From the NCBI RefSeq assembly GCF_901933205.1, contig NC_044571.1:74091689-74155688 (forward strand): a stretch of DNA of 64,000 nt, written 5' to 3'. The first letter of the stretch is position 1. Each line of letters begins with the position of its first letter. The translations under genes and the position numbers were made by a program. Positions 62,601 through 64,000 of the stretch are shown piece after piece. The notes under the pieces are model-generated. The model was not told the origin of the DNA. It worked only from the letters and a program-made list of their open reading frames with translations, and did not search any database. Source of the DNA: Camarhynchus parvulus. Its lineage: Eukaryota; Chordata; Aves; Passeriformes; Thraupidae.

Positions 62601-64000
62601 GGTCTGGAGAATTAGACTGGCACTTTGTCTGCTGAAGAGGGAGGGTTCCCAAAGGCTTGTTCATTCTTTCAGATGGCACACATTTCAGTTCTTAGGTAAA
62701 GTCTGCTGTAGGTGCTAAAGGTAGATTTTCAAAGCTACAAGGACTTGATTCTGCACAACATAAGGATCCACCTGCTCAGGCAGAGGCATCATATTGGGAT
62801 TGGCAACCTAGTGTAAGCCAAATTTGAGTAAATTAGAAAGCTATGGAGATCTTCTTTTTTAATGACTGCTGGGAGAGAGAGACCTAAAAGACAAGCAAGG
62901 GGCTAATTAATGACATGAGCATCAGCTCAGAAGAGGTTTTGTCATTAGACCTGGCCATTCTCCTCTCGTGCCGCGTGTTCTCTGACATTTCGTCTCTGGC
63001 ACGTAGGAAGCACAAGTGCCATTCCATCTCTACTTGACCTGTGGCAGAGATAAAACATGTTTGTAGAAACCAGGATTGTTACCCAGGGCACCTTGTGAAC
63101 TTTCCCACTGTTTATTAGTTCACAGTGATTACTGCATGTTCACAGCTCTTTGACTCACAGTATGCAGATCTAGGGGTGTGTGGAAACGCCTCTGTAATTC
63201 AGTCATACTGTTCCTCAAAGGAGACTAACCCTTGCTGTGATGGCTGCACCTAGCTTTGTCCTGGTGCCTCACAGTGAGCAGATACTTTCATTTTCTTCTC
63301 TAGGTGCTATAACTACATGCACAAGGAAAACCAGCAAGGATTTCAAGGTTTAGATCCCTGCAGGGAGCACAGGATATGCAGCTGGGTTGTGGGGTTAGCT
63401 TTGAGGTCACGGTGTGACATCTCTCACCGTTCAGCAATCATTCCAGACACAAACGCCTCCAACTAGCACTCCAGATGTCTGGCTAGTAGTAGAACTGGTT
63501 GGGAATTTTCCATAGAAAAGACTTTTTGGCTGAGAACACTTTATGATAAAAAACAAATTACCGGGCTTATCTACCAGCTTTTGTTAAATCACTGATTAAA
63601 ACTCACTTCAGAGTACTAAATACCAATAGTTACTGGGACAATGACCTGGGGAGAAAAAAACCCAGAACTTTAAAGAGAGTAAAGCATTAAACTTGTATTC
63701 TTTATGAGGAAAAAAGATCTCTGCATTCTCATTTATCTAGGATGGAGGATATCCTATGATACAGTTTTGACCCTGGGCTTGGGTTGGGACATTTTTTGCA
63801 GCTGCCAGAACTTCACATTCTGGCTCTGGCTGTTACAGTCAGTGGAGGACTCCCATGCTGAAGCTGAAATTTTCTGTTATTATTATTGTACATTGACTCT
63901 TTATTCAGACAAAACCAAGCAATAATAATGATAGAAATGCAACCCTCCAGGTGAATAAATAATTAAATCTGTGGTGCATAGAGCATTTCAAAGGATTGAT
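56604..64000 (+). other. GUCY1A2: 5' part of the GUCY1A2 intron downstream of exon B
   Basis: The intron starts with GTAACCCC. The next expected coding segment of alpha-2, which carries the MRIGIHSG and PRYCLFG motifs, was not seen by eye, so the final exons probably lie beyond 64000. I recognise no repeat family, RNA gene or convincing open frame in these 7.4 kb; the sequence is AT-rich and unremarkable. Confidence 0.8.

Noticed and set aside
1..64000. tRNA, rRNA, U-snRNA, 7SL-type genes and CRISPR arrays
   Set aside because: Looked for characteristic boxes and repeat-spacer patterns; none were seen. A covariance-model search would be needed to exclude decayed copies.
1..64000. Endogenous retrovirus or other viral insertions
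   Set aside because: No paired long terminal repeats, primer-binding sites or gag/pol/env-like open frames were recognised on either strand.

Overview
The window is intronic vertebrate DNA carrying two coding exons of GUCY1A2, the alpha-2 subunit of soluble (nitric-oxide-sensitive) guanylate cyclase, both on the + strand. Exon A (38835-39320, 162 codons) encodes the end of the PAS-like HNOBA region, the signalling coiled coil and the first third of the cyclase domain. Exon B (56460-56603, 48 codons) continues directly with the second metal-binding motif, TIGDAY. Both exons are flanked by AG/GT signals in phase 0 and join in frame. Neither the large H-NOX exon expected upstream nor the last cyclase exons expected downstream is visible. 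The window therefore samples an internal part of a very large gene: more than 38.8 kb of one intron, a complete 17.1 kb intron, and more than 7.3 kb of the next.

The organism is most likely a bird. The only interspersed repeats I can recognise with confidence are CR1 LINE fragments, seven in all, in both orientations and mostly truncated at the 5' end. They have the typical CR1 3' end (an ATTCTATGAT-like octamer) and pieces of the reverse-transcriptase C-terminus. No Alu, mammalian L1 or tRNA-derived SINE is evident. Frequent T/G-rich tracts (7.0, 12.2, 17.4 and 22.5 kb) fit a songbird-like genome but do not prove it; another CR1-rich sauropsid remains possible.

Layout. 1-38834: AT-rich intron with CR1 pieces at 1.2, 17.8, 30.1, 30.6 and 33.2-33.85 kb, several simple repeats, GC-richer blocks at 18.8-19.2, 27.9-28.35 and 30.7-31.1 kb, and a 180-codon minus-strand open frame followed by an A-rich tail at 7.1-7.6 kb. 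38835-39320: exon A. 39321-56459: intron with a purine-rich, possibly ancient repeat at 41.3-41.9 kb, CR1 at 49.3-49.8 kb (minus) and the longest CR1 at 53.3-54.06 kb (plus). 56460-56603: exon B. 56604-64000: AT-rich intron with nothing I can name.

There is no operon, CRISPR array, phage or bacterial gene here. Most other open frames of 60-100 codons look like chance openings or CR1 remnants. I found no clearly new biological system. The best leads are the open frame with an A-rich tail at 7.1-7.6 kb, a hydrophobic minus-strand open region at 47.0-47.7 kb, a nested direct/inverted repeat at 8.26-8.34 kb, an inverted repeat at 28.44-28.54 kb, and the GC-rich block at 30.7-31.1 kb.
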